64,000 bases of DNA from Aphelocoma coerulescens (GCF_041296385.1 NC_091022.1:20355967-20419966); one strand, 5' to 3'; counted from the stretch's first letter, positions 35,940 to 49,589 are shown. The notes: a model not told the origin generated them from the letters alone. Made by a program: numbers and translations.

Positions 35940-38900
35940 TGTAGAGCACATTTGTCAAGAATACCTAAAAATGCTAAGAAAATTCACACAGATATTTAGG
36001 CAGGATATTTAAATTGAAAAAAAAAAAAAAAAAATCACTTATGAAGTGTTTGGGGGCAACTTGTTATTGGTTTTAGCAAATTTCCAGTGAAGGTGAAAGA
36101 ATGCAGGTCTGAGGAAGAGACTATCACAGCTTCACTGAGTAAAAAAAAGTAAGTGTAGCTCACTGGGTGACTCAGTTTCCCTGTCATAAGACAGGTTCTA
36201 ATAATTTCATCCATCTTAATGAAATATTTTGAAATATATGAACAAAGATAGCTATCAAAGAGCTAGCTATCATTAAGAATGATGACCTCAGCTAAAAATA
36301 ATTTTTGGTTTAATAATTTATTCCAAACTTATTGAAATAAATGTTTTTTATTTCATCAATAGACAAAACATGTCATACAGCGTTCATAAATCAAGTACTG
36401 TGTTTAGGTTTCCTAAAAGCTCTAGTTAAGTGAGGACAGAGTTTGTGTGCTCTGCAGATGTATGTGATCATAATATTTACTGGTGATATAAGCTTGGCTT
36501 TGATTCTCTGCATTAACTTTATCAATGCAAGATAACAAATGGCTGAAGGTAACTGAAAGCTCAGCTAGGAAGGCAGTGCTGGGTGTGTGCCTTCTGATTG
36601 ACCTCATAAACAATCAGCATTTCTCCCTGGTCAAAGCATTCTCTGAGGCTGCTAATCATCACAAAAGAATTACTATACTTTCATTCCCAACTCAGACAAT
36701 CCATAAATTAAGGCAGAACTGATTCTCACACCATCAGTGGATATAAAAGCCGTTTAAAGAATCTATGTTCATTACCTGACTGCCACATCGTCTTGTGTGG
36801 CAATTTAGTTCACCCACCTGCACCAGTGGGAATTGCTCGTTAGTTAATATAGATTAGATCTCCTATTTTCTGAGGAAAGATATAAAACTCTTTCCTCTTC
36901 CTTTTTAGTAGTCCCAGAGGCATCTGTGCAGGAGATACTCATCAGCACAGGCACGGCTGGGGCAGTGCTGACAGATAGCTGGGAGCAGCAAGGAGCTTTG
37001 GAAGCAGCACAGAGCCCGGAGCTCCTGAGGCCAGAGGGGCCAGAATGTGGCAGCTGGAGAGTGAATTTACTGCAGTCTGGGTGACCACAGTCTCCTCTCT
37101 GTGCCATCAGCAGAGTGACATGGGATAAACTCCATCAAGAACAACCCTTGGGTTTCCCTCTGCTCCTGAGGCATTTTTAGCCTGCGCTAAAGGTCTGTGG
37201 GCTTCAGGCAGTCTCCCCAGTCTGCTGACATGTGTTGTATGGCTTGGTCTTTATGAAAGTCATGCAGACAGAGAGTAGCTATCCTTGAGATCTCTCAGAT
37301 TTTAAACAGACCCATTCCTTTCAATAATCAATTAGGACAAATTTTATCAAGACATAGCAGGAAGGAGTTAAGCAAATTAGAAGTATTCCCAAGATTTTAC
37401 TTCTGTTCAACTATAATTAAAATCAAACAATGGTCCAAAAACAGTTTGGAAATATCATACAACGCAGCTCTAAAAAATCCCAGGAGGAAGTTATAAATGC
37501 TTCCAGCAAACGAAATAAAAAGAAACATTAGTCAGTTGCAAGCCTCATTTCCTCAACGATGGGAAGTAACAATGCCATAAATCATGAGTTACCTGAAGTC
37601 ATAGGAACTTTTGTGCCATGGGCCTTTTGATAATCTTTACATTTACCATCATGGGAATATTTGTTGAATAAATATTTACTAGACCAAACACAGTATTTCA
37701 GTACAACAGACTTTTTGTAAACAGCACTGAAAAATGATGTACACATGCTAGGGACTCTCAGCAACTATCACTTATTACCAGACTTACTGAATAATTCTTT
37801 AATAAAGGATGTGTGAGAAAATATACCTCCTAACAAGACAAGAAGGTCTTTACAATGACTTAAAATTCAACTCAGTGCTTTGAATTGAAAATACACTTCA
37901 TGTTTGTATAACTTGTGTTCTGTTCTGAAGCCGACAAAAAAAGGAAGGAGCACACTGAACATGAGTCTCAGCCAGGCCAGGCTTCACCTTGCACAGCACT
38001 GGAGTACTTGGTCTGAAAATGTGACAAGGACAGGACTGCAGTCATGGATACATTTTGCAAGCCTTGGGATCAAGTTATTTTGTTTTGACACTAATATAGT
38101 TAATACTGTTTCAGTCTAAGCACAAATATCCACAATTATTTGTGCCTTCTTAAATCTCACAGAACTTGCCCAATGTGGGTGAGCTTTTCTAAGTTCTTTT
38201 TTGAAGGAAAACCAGCTACAAGAGCAGTGTCAGGTTTAGGTGAATAAGGAGTTCTGGACTGGAGTCATGGCAATAATTATGAGAAATTTTTATAGATTTC
38301 TTTTATGCCAAATAATGCACTTTATATTTTATGCCCGCTTGCCAATACAGACAGAAGCAGAGTAATTCCTAGGGTGGAAAAACTGCTATTCTATGGAAAA
38401 CAGCTTTCATTGCTATGTGAAAAACGGAAAGCTAAAGACTAGAATGAGAAAATATTTGGCTCTCTGCAAGGCTGGTGCTTAAAATGTGATTATCCATTAC
38501 TTCTGAGTAAGGTAATGGGAATTTCTCTGAGTTTGACTTCAGGGTTAGTATATTAACTCTGAGTGTGGGGAAGCAGAAGAGGCAGGTGACACGGGCTCAG
38601 GGGGTCCCCTCCACAGAGCCCACGACACCACGCAGCAGCAGCCTGATCCCAGCACATGGGGAAAAACCACTGGGGGCAAAACAGTGGCCTCAGCATGTCT
38701 GAGGTGCTCAGGGGCACTGATTTGGGGATCAGTCCTGCCACTCACACCAACACCTGAGTCTTTGCCCTGTTTTAGAAACCAAGAGATATTAATCAGAAGG
38801 TGTATGCTATTGATAAATAAAATTTTCAGTACTGCTAAAAAATAAATAAAATTAATTAGTAGGTTAAAATCAGCTCAGCTAAACTGACAGTCAGAATGCC

Positions 38901-39140
38901 TTTTGGGAGGTGATTGATTTTTTTCCTGCATTTTCCACCTGGAGCTGTGTGACTCATAGACCTGAAAAAAGTAGGAGTAAAAAATGAGGTCTTTTTCATT
39001 TGGAGGATATTGCAGAGTATGTTTCGGGGCATTCCTCTAGTTTTTCTAAATTCCAATCTTTAAAATGTCATTCTTCAGGATGACCTATAGATGGAGAATT
39101 CTGTGTATTTTGGGGTTCTGTTGGATCTAAGATTGCACCA
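35940..39140. other. Unique non-coding sequence with two GC-richer patches
   Basis: Holds an A18 run (36017-36034) and GC-richer patches at about 36905-37110 and 38560-38760. Both patches carry open frames on the minus strand (up to 87 codons) with no recognisable domain. The rest is AT-rich. Confidence 0.6.
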
Positions 39141-39161
39141 TATATATATATATATATATAA
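39141..39161 (+). repeat. (TA)10 microsatellite
   Basis: Ten perfect TA units plus one A, embedded in unique sequence. Confidence 0.97.
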
Positions 39162-39837
39162 ACATAAACGCTGTTCATCCACGCGTGTTTTACTCTAATC
39201 TGCCCAAGAGATCTATTAACAAGAACCTCAGTTACCCTGCCTTTGGGGTAGGTTGTAACAGAAGGATAATTGTTATAGGTGACAAAGTAAGCTGATGTCA
39301 TGAGAAGAGTCATAATTAGCAAGCGAATATTTCTTTTACATTGAAACCGTATATGCTGAACTGCAGAACTGTCTGAACTGTAACTAAGTCAGATATTTGC
39401 AAAATTTCATGAAATAGAGCGAGTGATTTTTTAACTTTTCTAGGTAACAGTGAGGAGAGTGTGATATTTTTAATAAATGGATCCTTTTTAAAGGATTCAG
39501 ATTAAGAGACACTGCAAAACCAAACAGTACTAAAGCAAAGCATTAATGAACATGAATAAAACACTTCATAATGCCAGTGCTCAGCATTTGACAGAAAGTG
39601 GATAAAATCTATCAGAGATTAAAACAGACACAGAGTTGAAATACCAGATTGCCTGTGGCAAACTCTGGCAGCAGGCTTGTTCACATGGAATGGGAATATA
39701 ACATGAAGGTATGACAGGCCATGTTTTATTGGCCCATTAATACATGCCTCAGGTATGTTCTCGGGCAGGAGGCCACAGGCTATTAATTGATATACTTTGC
39801 TGTGTTTAAGCCCTGCAACAACAAAAGCTATTCTGTG
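39162..39837. other. Unique non-coding sequence
   Basis: No gene or repeat was recognised. Homeodomain-type words (CCCATTAAT, TATTAATTGATA) occur around 39730-39795, next to the octamer pair that follows. Confidence 0.6.
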
Positions 39838-39859
39838 ATCAATCAGAGAAAATCAATCA
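39838..39859. promoter_or_regulatory. Pair of PBX/HOX-type octamers
   Basis: ATCAATCA (reverse complement TGATTGAT, the classic PBX-HOX site) occurs at 39838-39845 and again at 39852-39859, 14 bases apart start to start in the same orientation. The flanks have other homeodomain words. Motif presence is certain; binding is inference. Confidence 0.3.
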
Positions 39860-42049
39860 CAAAAATTCCACTTTAGGAAGATGTAACATATTCTAAAGTA
39901 TAAAATAAATAACAAGAAAAAGAGAGAGATGACCATCTGCTTTCTTTTGCCTGAGGAGTTATTAAGGACTCTGATAAAGCTGGAGTTCCTCAAACACAAT
40001 AAGCCATTCAGGAAATAAAATAAAATAAAAATATATAAATCAGACTTTTCTTGACCTACACTTTATTAAGTTCAAGTAATCTGCAAAGACCCAGACTGAG
40101 TTTAAGTAATTTCATTACATTCTTTATTTCTCTTGAAAATGTTACAAATATTACCTGTGAATTGTGTCTAAAATGCAAAATTGCAAAGCTACTATATCCA
40201 CACAATTCTGAGGTTTTGTACTTGCAGTGGGAACAGTGCCTCGTAATTTATAGAAGCAGTTCATTCACAATACAGCTGAAAACTAATTATGAAGGCTGAG
40301 TCATGTTATGTGGGAAAATCAGCTGCAGTTTTCAAAAAAAGTAATAACCTCCCATGCCCAGCAATCCCACTTGGCAGAGTCAGGGTTGGCTGAGGAAGTT
40401 TTTGCCTGCTGAACCTGCACATCAATGACTGAATGCCTTCTGTTTCCTGTTTTATTCTTCTGCTGAGAATTTTCATCTTAGAACATTTAATTTTGCATTT
40501 TTTTCCTTCATTATAGTTCAGAGGTTTTGCTTTCCTTCCACACAAATGAGAAATTGCTTTCTTCTCTTTGCCCTAGTGTCTTTTCTTTATGAAATTCAAA
40601 TAAAATGATTGTTCTGCTTGCAACATTTGTGGCTTACAGGACCATCCTAAAGTTCAAAGGCTTTACATAAGAACCATCTCTAAAGAGTAAAATCCTTTCA
40701 AGGGATTGAAAAATGTTATTCTCAGGATATAAGAATAAGGAGAAAGACTCAGAGGTTCAGAGTGAAAGAACTGGAAAAGGAAAGGATGACGAAACTACTA
40801 TGGACAGCATTAGATAAGAAACTTTACAAAAGATGTAGCAAATATGAGCAATAAATAGGAAAGATCTGGTTAGCAGGAGCTGCCCAAGGAGAAGTGTGTA
40901 AATAGAGCAGATTCTCCAGGGGGAATAAAATGAGGAGAAAGTAATTCTACAGGTTAAGGGGGTAAAAGAACCCTTAATAAAATGCAAAACTTGAAAGATA
41001 GTCTCTGATCCTGTGGCCAGCCACACTGCTCTTGGTTAGCTCATAGTCTGTGAAAGTAAAAACTGGAACAACAAAAAGATCTTTGAAAATCCTCTGGAGA
41101 CCATAGACTCTTATGAGTATGTCTGTCCACAGCAGTTGTCACTTGCACTGGAGAGAACCATTGTTCAGGTGCATCCTTTGTTTGAATTTCCATATAGCTG
41201 TGTGTGCTTAGCTCTACATGCTTTCTAAGGTTTTTCTTCATCCCCTTTAAATCACTATTTCAATCATGTTTTCTTTTCCAAATGTATTGTGGCATGTATT
41301 CTTCTCAGGTTAATGATTTTCTATAGACTTCTTTTCTATATATTTAATGTTTCATGATTTACCTTTCTATTTTTCCCTCTGTCCTTAAGGACATTTGTAG
41401 TTTAGTGTCTTTTAGCATAAAGTGGAAAAGCCATTTGTATACTGAATGTTTCTTTAGTTAAGACTGGAGTCACCACATAGTTTCACAGTTCCAAACTAAG
41501 CATTTCCTTTCAATTCATCATCTTACATTCATTCAATTACAACACTTTGTTTAGCTCTTCAGTCCATTTAAAATTAATGCAAATCTTTCAACCAAGATAG
41601 TTTAGATTAATTTTGAATGTAGAAATTTGTAAAACACTCTATTCAATTATTTACATTATGTTTGCAATGTTTCCTTCATTCTCTAATCTGGAAATCTTAT
41701 CTATTCCAGCAATCAGGTTTCTCAGGCGAGTACCTTCTATACTCTTAGTTATCATAAGCTCATTTTCCCTTTTTCCTATCCTTTCCACCCACCCTCATTT
41801 TAATTTCATTATCTTCCTCTGGATAAGGTATATAATTTCTGGTGCACATATTGTCTATGTAATTTAGTATTTATATCTGGAACTACATATTGTTAGTTTT
41901 CATTTTCTTGCAGTCTCAAACTGACAAGGCTTTTTTTTGTTATTTCCTTTGGTTTTTAGTTCTTGAAACCTAATGTAACACATCATTGAATAGAGGCTCT
42001 CTGGCACTGTAAATACTTCTGGTTTGTAAAAACTCAGCTACATTACAAA
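39860..42049. other. Unique AT-rich non-coding sequence
   Basis: No gene recognised. A short AAAT-rich stretch lies at about 40014-40040. The open frames seen are short and featureless. Confidence 0.6.
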
Positions 42050-42072
42050 TTTATTTATTTATTTATTTATTT
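42050..42072 (+). repeat. (TTTA)n microsatellite
   Basis: Nearly six perfect tetranucleotide units in unique sequence. Confidence 0.93.
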
Positions 42073-45000
42073 CCTGTAGAAAAGGTCATGCCATCTTTTC
42101 TTTTGTTGTTCAGAGAAATTAAAAGGCAAAATTAAATGGTTCCATTTAGCTTTAAACTATTTTACTTTGGTTAATTTTTTAAAAGACAAAATGTTTAATG
42201 AAACTTTTACTCAATATTTTTCATGCTTTTAAATATTTAAACAGTTTCTAATCTTACTGCCCCAAAACTAATCATTTAGCAGTGCACATCCAATTTGTTT
42301 CCTAATTTTATATTATAGCATGTAAATTTTCTCATGTATTATATGATGGAGATCGTCAAAGCCTAACTACTGCTAAAGTTTGACACACTATTTCAGTTAA
42401 AATAATCTGAAAATATTTGGGACAAATATTAATTCAGTAAATGAAAGTCTTATCAGTACCTTTGCCAATATATAATATATAGGATGAGATGCATGCAAAG
42501 ATTAGATGACAAAAGACCATGTGAATCTGCATGAAGGGCTATGAGACAAATCAGAGTGAGAAATTTACTATGAAAAAAAGAAATACCTCTTTTTCTAAGT
42601 GATGTCTTTTCACTGTGTGACACAAATAATTTTCTTGGTTGATGTATTGTACCTTTTTTTTCCCTTGCTTGAACTGATAGTTGATACTACATTCCATTTT
42701 AAGTTGTGATATTATTTCCCAGTACAGCCTAGCAATATTTCTTCAGAATATGCCATTCCCTGCATGGTTGCATTGGTAAATAGATTCCTAATCACTTTTA
42801 AATAGCAAAAGATCATTTAGGGAACAGATAAAATCAATATATGTCATACAGAGGAGCTATCTTTGAAATATTTACAAGAAAAATAATTATTAGTAATCTG
42901 ATGGCTTAATTGCTGCATGTAGTTTATTGTGATCTTAAAACAAGAACAATTAAATAAACAGAAGCCCTCTACTGATTTTTGCCAACCATTTTACTGGGTT
43001 CTATATGATGAGTGAAAATTGAATGTCTATTATCCCCTGGCAAGACAGTGTTTAAAACTTCAAAGGATAAATGTAATATGCTCATGGTTATCACAAAACA
43101 ATAGATTATATACAGCTCAAACAGGAAAAACCTCAACAAGTTTGTATTAGTGAGGTGCATCACAAAGGCATTAAACAAGACAGCTTTATGGGTTTGAGAG
43201 AAACTTTTCTTCCAAAGTCATTAATTATACTGAAGGGTTATGCAAGTCTCATTTCAACTTGAAATATCTTTGAGCTTTCCAGTATCTTCCATTATCACCT
43301 TGATTTTAAGCTAGTTTGTTTATCATTTTAACTTGTATGGGAGTATGTTGGTGGAAAACCTGTCAGCACAGATGTACTTCTAAAAGTAAGAGCTGCAGCA
43401 GATTACTGAAGCACGTTTTAAGCCCTTGATCTAGCCAAAGTGACATTCAACAGCTGTTAGGTTGCAGATGTTCCACACACATTTCCTGGTCAGCAGATAA
43501 AAAGATTGTTCTCCATTCCAAGGAAGAAGCACCAGCTTCCTAATACCTGTTACAGGAAAGCTTATTATGCCTCAATATCTCCTCAGAGTAGCTCAAGGAC
43601 ACACATTGCAGCAAACTCTGTGATCCAGATAATTAAGGATAACTTGGCAGCAGCTCATCTCCTGAAGGGTGGACTGAGAAATATCTGTTGTGAGAGCTCC
43701 TAGCAATTAAGGAGTTTAGGATTTAAAGTCTTGCATAGATAACCTGATTCTTTTCACTTTATTCCTCCTTGCATGGATACTTCAGATCTTGAGTTCTTCT
43801 TTGCCATTGGTCTGGTCATTTGGTCAATGCAGGGCAGAATTTGGTGTTAAATAAAGGCAAATAAGAAAAGCAGCCTTTTAATGCTGGCTGGTGTGCACTG
43901 TAGGGCAAGGGAGAAGCTTTTCCTCTATCTTTTATTGTAAGTGGTAGCTCTGTTATTCTGACTGTAGCCTGACCACCCAGGGAAGCTTTGATGAATAGCA
44001 TTTCTGTATATAGTTGTATCTGGAAAATTAAATAGACTCCTTTAAAAATCAGCCAAATGTCCAACCAGTTACAGACCATGAACAAAGCAGGTTTTTAAGG
44101 AGAGCTGTTTTTCTTTAGTGACAAACTTGAGATCACTCTGCTAACCAGTAAGCCTTAAGGTGTATAATAAAAATGACAGCTCATTTTGTACAATATCACT
44201 CAGGAATCCCAAACGTATTTTCCCTTTGTTGTGACTGTTACTAAATCAAATAGACTACTTAAAGCAATGGTACTATCTTAAGTTCAAGTACTTGTTTGGA
44301 ATTGATGCTGTGTGAATAATTAAGTATAAATTAAAAATAAGTTGTATGGAAACTATTTTTCAGAACTAGATTGAAGTGATAGATTAATAAAGAACTCTGG
44401 ATCATCCCCAAAAAATCCAGCTGATGCATGAGACAGAGCTCAGGTGAGGCTCTTGTGTACAGAGCTGCAGAGAAGATGTGGCAGCCGATCAGATTATCAG
44501 TCCCTGATATTGATGAGAGAATCCTTCAGAGTAGGAGCAATCTGATATAAAAAGGATTAATTCATGAGTAATCCAGGGGATGATATAGGATTTTTGAATG
44601 CAGATACTCTAATTTCTGGTAGATGTTCACCAGTAAGTCTCCCTGAGGTGAAATGTCTTAACACACCAGAAACTTACTAAACTCTATTAACATGTTTATA
44701 AAACAGCATTTAAGCTTTCTGCTCTCAGTCCATCTTTTGCTTATAACAGTTATATAGTGCATCTATTTATTTTGATGATCAAAATACAAATACTTGAGAA
44801 GCTCAGTGCAGTTGCAGAGACCTTTTATTAAGCTTAAATTTGCAATGCAAGAATTACATTAAACTCCCTAAATCCAATGCCAGATGTCCATACAATCACA
44901 TCCTAATCCAAATCTATAATTTAATTATATTCTATTAACTATCTCCATCCAACTCTTATTTTGTCCAAGATGTCACATGTACCCTCAGTAATAGCTGCAG

Positions 45001-45353
45001 TAACTCAAAACAGATATGAAGATATCCGACCATCAGAGAAAAAAGGGATGTCGAAATAAAAGCTGCTTCCAGTAAGAAGATGTGAAGGAAATTGATATGA
45101 TAGTTCCACCCCTGGACATCAGGCTTATTTCACTGCTCACAGTTTCCCACTAAAAACTTTTGCTACCAAATGTCATGCTGCTTTAATTGGACATAAATCA
45201 TTCACTGGCTAATAAAAACTGATTTATTCTCAGTTCTCCAGACCTTGCTATTACTATCAGAACATCTTTCAGTAGATGTTAATGTTGCAAATACTTAATA
45301 CACGTGTATAAACATATGTGCTGAGAAGCACATACCTTTTGGAGGATATAACT
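42073..45353. other. Unique AT-rich non-coding sequence
   Basis: No gene or repeat recognised. A 17-base word at 42478-42494 also occurs at 32421-32437, but similarity does not extend beyond it. Confidence 0.6.
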
Positions 45354-45545
45354 TCACAGAATCATGGAATGGGTCAGGTTGGAAGGGACCACAGTGGGTC
45401 ATCTGGTCCTACCTCCTGCTCCAGCAGGGCCATCCCAGAGCACATGGCACAGGACTGCATCCAGACGGTCCTGGAATATGTCCAGTGAGGGAGATTCCAC
45501 AGCCTCTCTGGGCAGCCTGTTCCAGTGCTCTGTCCAGCACTATGT
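45354..45545 (-). mobile_element. CR1 LINE 3' fragment
   Basis: On the + strand it starts TCACAGAATCATGGAATG, the reverse complement of the CR1 3' terminus, then GGTTGGAAGGGACCAC. It goes on to the TCCACAGCCTCTCTGGGCAG and CTGTTCCAGTGCTCTGTC block typical of avian CR1. The element therefore lies on the minus strand with its 3' end at the left. Only about 190 bp remain, a severe 5' truncation typical of CR1 insertions, and it holds none of the ORF. The open frames across it are by-products of its GC-rich sequence. Confidence 0.95.
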
Positions 45546-45675
45546 TTTGCTTTGCCAACAGTGGAGTGATGTGGTGCAACACAAATGAATAGGGCATGCA
45601 GGTAATTAGTCAGTGAATTAACACAGCAGCTCAGTTCTCCTGGACTTAAACCATTCTCCCCTTAAAAACAAATTA
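45546..45675. other. Short unique spacer
   Basis: No recognised feature between the CR1 fragment and the A-rich microsatellites. Confidence 0.6.
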
Positions 45676-45702
45676 AAAACAAACAAACAAACAAACAAAC
45701 AA
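45676..45702 (+). repeat. (AAAC)n microsatellite
   Basis: About six AAAC units, the first part of a compound A-rich repeat. Confidence 0.95.
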
Positions 45703-45712
45703 CAAAAAAAAT

Positions 45713-45752
45713 AAAAACAAAACAAAACAAAACAAAACAAAACAAAACAAAA
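45713..45752 (+). repeat. (AAAAC)n microsatellite
   Basis: About eight AAAAC units, separated from the AAAC tract by a short A-rich link. The change of unit length by one A suggests both grew by slippage from one A-rich seed. Confidence 0.95.
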
Positions 45753-48700
45753 AAAACAGAAAAGCAAACTCTGCCCAAGAGTCAAACTACTTTTTTCCCA
45801 TCAGTTCAGTCTGCTGGTTTTAGCTTTTCTAGTTGCAGTGTGTCACTTCAATTACATTCAACATTAGAGTTATCTAAACAACAGGCTGCAACACAGCAAA
45901 GTATCAATAATTTCAGCAATAACAATTATTTTTAATAAAAGATTAAATCTTTCTCTAGAATCCTGATTATTTTAAAGAAACTGTGACTATACAAGTGACA
46001 CAGACTTTGCTAAAAATCCCTTTGGGATGGAGACCAATGAATATTTGCATACAAACACAGTAATTCAGAAAGCACTATATAACCACATTAAACAACTCAT
46101 CCAATTTGGATGGGCAAAGTTAATTTAAGCTAAGGAACATAAAGCACTTGTAAGTATCTAAAAGAGAGAATTGATCAGCAGACCTGAACACATTTCACAT
46201 TTATCAATAGCACATTGCTTTCTGAGGTTGAATGTTTGGGAAATGGAGTAGGCATTTTATTAATTAGATCCAGTTCCTCTTCATGGCCATTGATTATCCT
46301 TTACTTAGAAAGAGAAAACACTAGGTTGCTACAAAAGAAATTCAGCAAGCAAATATCTCAATTTTATATATATATTATCAATTACTCTGCATGCTTTTTC
46401 CCTTGGACCTTCCACTTAATCTTATTTATAGTCTTGTGGTGTTGGGCCTTGCTCTCAGATACCACACAATCAGATTTCAGCATATATTTACCAACAAACC
46501 TTTCTTTATTCAGATTTTTCATGTGCACAAGTCCTCAGAAGGTATTACCAGTAATAAATGCTCTGCTTCCAGTTAGATTGGTTTTGTATGGTATGTAATA
46601 AACTGGGTTTATTGTGACTAGAAAAGTAGCTTCACCAGAATTTTCAGTTTCGATGTCTTATTCATCAGACTCTTACTGACAAAAGAAGAGGAGAAAAAAT
46701 AATCAGGAAATCTTGAGGCATTTTCATTGTCACATGTTTCTGTCAATCAAGGTAATCCTGTAGATAAGCAGGACAATAAGAATAGACACAATTTCTTTGT
46801 TCACTACTAAAATCCACATTTTAGACAGACCTCAGCACAGGTTGTACCATGTCAGTTCTGGATTCCAGTCCCCATATGAACAACATAATTGTGCTAGCTT
46901 TTCTACTTCCATTTTTTTCGTAGTTTTATCTATCATTCTAACATGGGCAGTTCACATAAATAAATTGGGCCATGGGTGTGGGAACCAAGTATGATTTCTC
47001 CCGTTATGAGCTTATTTTTCCTTGTAATTTCCCTATGGAGGCACTATTAAAAATATTTATGTGTCTTCATGTACTCACCCATGCTGGAAAATATGCAATA
47101 TCTCTATTTTTAAAATGGTTGTCTCCATTTCATTAATTGCACTCTCTACAATTAACACCAATATAGATTCAGCCCTTACAGAATCCTCTTTTCCACAAAG
47201 AGAAAGGTCTTTTCTACCCTTTGCTAACACTAGTCTTTTGTAAGGAGTGGGAATATTTTTTGACATGCCAGTTCAAGTGGTGAATTTGATTTCTACTTTG
47301 AAAATCACTAGCAGTTTCAAGCATGTTAAAATTTTAATGGATAGAGAGAACTAGAGAAGCTATGAGGATAGAAGGAAAGCAATTAGAAAATATGTCTCGC
47401 TTAGCTGCTTTTCTTCTGCTATACAACTTATAGATTTGCTCAAGTTGAAAACCTGATACAAGCTTCCCTGAATGGAGAGATGTCTATATAAAATCACTTC
47501 TTGTAACATCTATTCAAAAGTTTTGAACAGGGGATTTTCATTTTTTAACAGATGTTTTTACTGGAAATGTATTACATCTATTATATTTACAGAAAACCAA
47601 ATATCTTAAAATCAATATTTATAACACTTTTAATATTTATGGTACCGAGACTTTGTGAGCTGAAAGTCAAACAATTTAAAGTATATTCAGTCTTGAAATA
47701 TTAAATATATAAGAAGATTTGAAGTGAGGTTTCAGTTCTTTATGCATAGTTCAAGTATGAAATTGTTGTAAAATCAGTGTGATGATTGACACTTGCTGTA
47801 GATTTGTTCCACAGCATTTAGGTATCTTTCATCTTATTTGTGTGTTAAACCTAAACATAAGGCTGAAAAGCATGCAGAGGATATTAAATGGTGACTACCA
47901 CTTCTGTCAGTGGAAAAATATTAAATGAAAAAAAGGTAGAAAAAGAAAGTAAATAAAATAATTTTGCAATCCATTAAAATTAAATAATTATAATTTTTTC
48001 TCTTTGGTGCTTTCTGAATGCAATATAAATCAAGAATTATAAGTCATGAAATTTCATAAAATGCTTTGATTTTATTCCATGTGGTTGTTGGTTAGAATCC
48101 ATAAACCCAAATCAAGAAGCATCATCCTCTTTGCTTCCAGTCTCAGCAAAGACAATTTCTAAGTAATCTCTAAAATCAGATTGATACATTGCGAAGTATT
48201 TTTCTTCTCCCTGTCCTGCAGTTCTTTTGTAGACAAACAAAGATCTTCTTTCTCTTCAGATATCGTCTTTCAGGGTGATTAAATTTTATTAAAAAGTAAT
48301 TAAAATAAAAAACAGAAAACTGCGTGTTTAATGAAGTAGGGAATAAATGGTTTAATGATGATTTACATTTCTCATGTACATTTTAGCTAAAATAATCCCA
48401 AAGTAGTTTAAACTATGCTTTTTAACATACTGGGATTTGCACACTAATGCATTGATTATGATTCCATAACTGAAGGCTAGAATTTATCCTCTTCCTTATG
48501 TATTAATTATATTGTGTGTCATCCCTAATCTTGCAGAATTTATTCTTAGACTAGTGAATGAGACAATATATTTGAAATGGATTTTTCTGAATATTTTTTT
48601 GAACCTCAGCCTTTTCTATTACTGTGAGTAATAGATTTAAAAAAAAAAAAATTAAACTAAGCTATTAAAGTGATGATTGGTTTGTTTGTTATGCTTGTGT

Positions 48701-48854
48701 TTAGGACAGGGCAGTTCTTCAAGGCAGTCTTAGGAAGCTGACCTTGTGATATCAGAAAGTGTTTTTGCACTCTCATTTCTTGCTGCAGCATTAGAGTAGA
48801 ATTGAGTCAATGTTGGGAAGATTTCTTACTGTTTGAATACAACAATTAAAAGAA
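45753..48854. other. Unique AT-rich non-coding sequence
   Basis: Includes an A13 run (48639-48651). A + strand open frame at 46215-46598 (127 codons) is hydrophobic in parts because of T-rich codons and has no recognisable family. No gene is called. Confidence 0.6.
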
Positions 48855-49150
48855 CATTTACCATTAGGAAGTTTTTCCTAACATCTACTTTAAATGTACA
48901 TTCCTGCAGTCCAAGTCCATTCCTTTCCATCTTATTCTCTAAGAAGTGGAACTGTTCAATTTTTTTTTTCGATACCTTTTTTCTATGCCTGAGGGCCAGT
49001 GTGTACAACCTTTAACAAAGTTATTTCAGCTATTCATAAAGACTTGGCTTTTTTGTTTCTGTCTTCTTCAGTTCCTTGAACTGGCCACACAGTACTCCAG
49101 CTATGATGATCCTGTTTCCAAGTACAGTACAGCTGGTGGATTACCTTGAG
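48855..49150 (-). mobile_element. Ancient CR1 LINE, 3'-proximal part
   Basis: The + strand CATTAGGAAGTTTTTCCTAA followed by CATCTACTTTAAAT, TCCAAGTCCATTCCTT and later CACAGTACTCCAGCT follows the order of the reverse complement of the older amniote CR1 3' region. There are many substitutions and small indels. It is much more diverged than the fragments at 45354 and 57498, so it is an older insertion. It probably belongs to the same element as 49590-49815. Confidence 0.75.
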
Positions 49151-49200
49151 CACTCTACAGGTAAAGTCCCAGTTAACAACTCTGCTGAAAATTTCATGGA

Positions 49201-49260
49201 TTGGTTTGGTTTGGTTTGGTTTGGTTTGGTTTGGTTTGGTTTGGTTTGGTTTGGTTTGGT
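49201..49260 (+). repeat. Perfect (TTGGT)12 pentanucleotide array
   Basis: Twelve identical TTGGT units, exactly 60 bases with no interruption, between the two recognisable parts of an ancient CR1. The G-strand has twelve GG pairs spaced by TTT, so two-tier quadruplexes are possible. Several frames read through it because the unit contains no stop codon; the resulting repetitive peptides are artefacts. Confidence 0.98.
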
Positions 49261-49589
49261 TTGTTTCAGCAGAACCATCTCTTAAAATCTCTGCCTGGTT
49301 CCACCAGGCTGTAAGGATTAGAGGCATGAGGCATAGAAAATGGACAATGGGAAGAGCAGTGAAAAATAAAAAGTCAAACTTGGTTTAAAATAAGGCATGC
49401 AGCCTGCACACCTCTTTGGAAAAAACCCAACAACTTATATTGATTTGGCATCTGCTGCTATTTTTAAGTCCCAGGTATGAGATATAATTTTTGATAAAGC
49501 ATGATATTTTGTCTGATGTCTAAACTGTGATAAATGATAAACCTCAGTGGTTTATTCTGCATATTTTTTTCCATAACTGATTATCTTCC
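49261..49589. other. Diverged sequence inside the ancient CR1 interval
   Basis: By position this should be the middle of the old CR1, but I cannot recognise it word by word. It holds no gene. Confidence 0.4.

Noticed and set aside
32421..42494. 17-base word shared by 32421-32437 and 42478-42494
   Set aside because: Similarity does not extend beyond the word, and a match of this length is not rare within an AT-rich 64-kb window.
45364..45597. Open frames on both strands at 45364-45597
   Set aside because: They overlap a CR1 3' untranslated fragment and arise from its higher GC content.
49034..49388. Repetitive peptides such as FGLVW or NQTKP repeats in several overlapping frames
   Set aside because: They come from the TTGGT microsatellite, whose unit contains no stop codon in any frame. 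They are not a repeat-protein gene.
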